A stretch of 7,789 nt of DNA from an uncultured Rubellimicrobium sp. (lineage in GTDB: Bacteria; Pseudomonadota; Alphaproteobacteria; Rhodobacterales; Rhodobacteraceae): contig CADCUU010000072.1 of NCBI GenBank assembly GCA_902805995.1, forward strand, positions 1 to 7,789, in the 5' to 3' direction. The translations under genes and the position numbers were made by a program. Positions 6,636 to 7,789 of this stretch are shown one piece after another. The notes below the pieces were generated by a model. It saw only the letters and a program-made list of their open reading frames with translations, was not told where the DNA came from and ran no database searches. Each line of letters starts with the position of its first letter. Position 1 is the stretch's first letter.

Positions 6636-7667
6636 TCACTCCCATTCCAGCTCGGTATAGGCCGTGGTGGCGTTCCGGGGGTTGTGCTCGTCGAAGAGGG
6701 TCCATCTCCCCCTCTCGTCCTGCGCGGCGGCCTTCACCGTTTCAGTGATCGTGTCGCCCTTGGCGAGATGATCGCGGACATCACGGCGGAGCGTATCGAG
6801 ATAGCGACGCTCCGCCGCCAGCCCTTCGGGCCAGGACAGGAGCGGACCGCCGTGACCGGGCACCGCCCGCTCCGCGTCCAGCTCCTCCAGCCGGTCTAGG
6901 ACATCGAGCCAGCCGTGAAGCGACCCGTCGAGCGTCGGCAGGTGCCCGTCGAACAGCAGGTCCCCGGCGATGAGGGTATTCGCCGTGCGGTCCAGCACGG
7001 TCAGGTCGGCCTCGGAATGGGCCACTGGCCAGGCTTGAAGCTCCAGAACCCGTCCCCCAAGGTCGAGGACCTCGTGGCCGGAGATCGTTCGATCCACGCC
7101 CGGCAGCCCGCTTCCGATGAAGCCCTCCCTGATCTGGCGGCTCCCTTGCTGCAAAAAGGCATCGGCCCGCGCCGTCATGGCATCGGGGAGCCTCTCATGT
7201 GCCAGGACCTCCGCGCCCGCGTCCACCAGCGCGGTCCCGCCAAGGACGTGGTCGGGATGGAAGTGGGTCAGGATCAGGAAGCGGATCGGCCGTTCCGTCA
7301 CGGCCCGGACGGCGGCCACGACCGCCTCGCCCAAGGCCCGCGAGCCACCCGCATCGATCACGGCCACCGCCTCAGCGCCCACCACAAAGGCGATATTGCC
7401 GATGTCGCCCCCGTTCCCTTCGTCCGCGAGCCCCACCTGCCCCCGATGCACGAACAGCCCCGGGCTGACCTCGTCGAAGTCGAGTGGTGGCTCATCTGAG
7501 GTGCCGCAACGCACGTCCCCGACGACATAGCCTATCCGCCATGCCTCCAGCCGGGCTGCCGCGGCCGCCTCCGCCTCGGCGCAGGTTTCGGCCCCGACAG
7601 GCACCACGCGCGGGGCGCAGGTTCCGGGCGCTTCCAGTAAGCAGAGTGTCGCCAAGACGTCGATCAT
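6636..7667 (-). CDS. Metallo-beta-lactamase-fold 'quinoprotein relay system zinc metallohydrolase'
   Basis: A 343-aa protein. A short N-terminal region with four cysteines (Cys9, 17, 29, 54) precedes the MBL domain, which starts about residue 63 (DFDEVSPGLFVHRG). The zinc motif THFHPDH gives His135, His137, Asp139 and His140; further ligands are His217 (VAHSEADL), Asp236 (AGDLLFDG) and His272 (PGHGG). The layout of Cys-containing leader plus SoxH-like MBL domain fits the family named 'quinoprotein relay system zinc metallohydrolase 2', found beside PQQ dehydrogenases and their cytochromes. Its substrate is unknown. The ATG at 7667 is chosen because GGAGGAG lies 7 nt upstream. A TTG at 7697 would add SKPHRRSSD and make a more signal-like basic start, but it lies inside a hairpin and lacks a clear SD. 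With the ATG start the signal peptide is weak (VLATLCLL), so location is uncertain. Confidence 0.9.
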   Translation of the reverse strand: MIDVLATLCLLEAPGTCAPRVVPVGAETCAEAEAAAAARLEAWRIGYVVGDVRCGTSDEPPLDFDEVSPGLFVHRGQVGLADEGNGGDIGNIAFVVGAEAVAVIDAGGSRALGEAVVAAVRAVTERPIRFLILTHFHPDHVLGGTALVDAGAEVLAHERLPDAMTARADAFLQQGSRQIREGFIGSGLPGVDRTISGHEVLDLGGRVLELQAWPVAHSEADLTVLDRTANTLIAGDLLFDGHLPTLDGSLHGWLDVLDRLEELDAERAVPGHGGPLLSWPEGLAAERRYLDTLRRDVRDHLAKGDTITETVKAAAQDERGRWTLFDEHNPRNATTAYTELEWE

Positions 7668-7684
7668 GTCCGAACTCCTCCGAT

Positions 7685-7702
7685 GCGGCTTCGACAAGCC
7701 GC
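7685..7702 (-). promoter_or_regulatory. Perfect 7-bp hairpin upstream of the metallohydrolase SD
   Basis: GCGGCTT and AAGCCGC are exact reverse complements around a 4-nt loop (CGAC on the plus strand, GTCG on the minus). In the minus-strand mRNA it ends only a few bases before GGAGGAG, so it could influence ribosome access or protect the 5' end. As DNA it could be an operator in the divergent promoter region. Confidence 0.45.
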
Positions 7703-7706
7703 CCCC

Positions 7707-7733
7707 AGGTCCTATCTAGGTCACCCGAGACCT
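7707..7733. repeat. Phased AGGTC / AGGTC / GACCT repeats in the divergent promoter
   Basis: AGGTC at 7707-7711 recurs at 7718-7722, and its reverse complement GACCT follows at 7729-7733. The starts are spaced exactly 11 bp apart, about one helical turn. This arrangement between two divergent genes suggests a binding site for a dimeric regulator, though each half-site is only 5 bp. Confidence 0.4.
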
Positions 7734-7754
7734 GCCCTCATGGGAGAGGCTGCC

Positions 7755-7789
7755 ATGACCCGACTCCTTCTCGTTCCCGTCCTCGCGCT
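7755..7789 (+). CDS. Start of an exported protein, truncated by the window edge
   Basis: The ATG at 7755 is preceded by GGGAGAGG with about 5 nt spacing and opens MTRLLLVPVLA, a basic-then-hydrophobic start typical of a signal peptide. An in-frame ATG at 7740 would put the SD inside the gene and is less likely. Only 11 full codons are visible, so the product cannot be named. It is divergent from the metallohydrolase gene and may share its control region. Confidence 0.6.
   Translation, partial: MTRLLLVPVLA

Overview
The window is GC-rich, densely coding DNA. It most likely comes from an alphaproteobacterium of the Rhodobacteraceae type (Paracoccus/Rhodobacter relatives). This placement rests on base composition and on the gene order xoxF - cytochrome c - xoxJ beside a class III alcohol dehydrogenase, which is the order I recall for Paracoccus denitrificans and Rhodobacter sphaeroides. 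No rRNA or other phylogenetic marker is present, so it remains an inference.

Almost everything here belongs to one theme: periplasmic, PQQ-dependent, lanthanide-type methanol oxidation and disposal of the formaldehyde it makes. The central minus-strand block, read from high to low coordinates, is frmA (glutathione-dependent formaldehyde dehydrogenase, 5891-4758), a 416-bp non-coding gap, xoxF (4341-2410), a four-cysteine cytochrome c of the XoxG/c-553i type (2342-1731), xoxJ (1750-920, overlapping the cytochrome gene by 20 bp) and a rhodanese-like CxxxCW protein (914-375). The last four are tightly spaced and look like one operon, with a strong GC stem-loop between xoxF and the cytochrome gene. 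A convergent plus-strand gene at the left edge (1-348) encodes the end of a DUF3280/DUF2380-like protein, often met near quinoprotein genes.

To the right, a divergent plus-strand gene (6018-6626) encodes an exported coiled-coil protein of unknown function. It converges on a minus-strand metallo-beta-lactamase-fold hydrolase of the 'quinoprotein relay system zinc metallohydrolase' type (7667-6636). A divergent plus-strand gene begins at 7755 and runs off the right edge; only the start of a probable signal peptide is visible.

Expected flow: XoxF oxidises methanol in the periplasm and hands electrons to the cytochrome. XoxJ, the rhodanese-like protein and the metallohydrolase are accessory or maturation factors whose exact jobs are unsettled. 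Formaldehyde entering the cytoplasm reacts with glutathione and is oxidised by FrmA. The hydrolase that finishes this route (S-formylglutathione hydrolase), the PQQ synthesis genes and any mxaF are not in the window.

The least explained items are the Ala/Gln/Thr-rich linkers after the signal peptides of both XoxF and its cytochrome, the unnamed 202-aa exported protein, a helically phased AGGTC repeat set with a perfect hairpin in the 7668-7754 divergent region, and the 416-bp gap upstream of xoxF. I found no CRISPR array, tRNA, rRNA, intact insertion sequence or new defence-like system.
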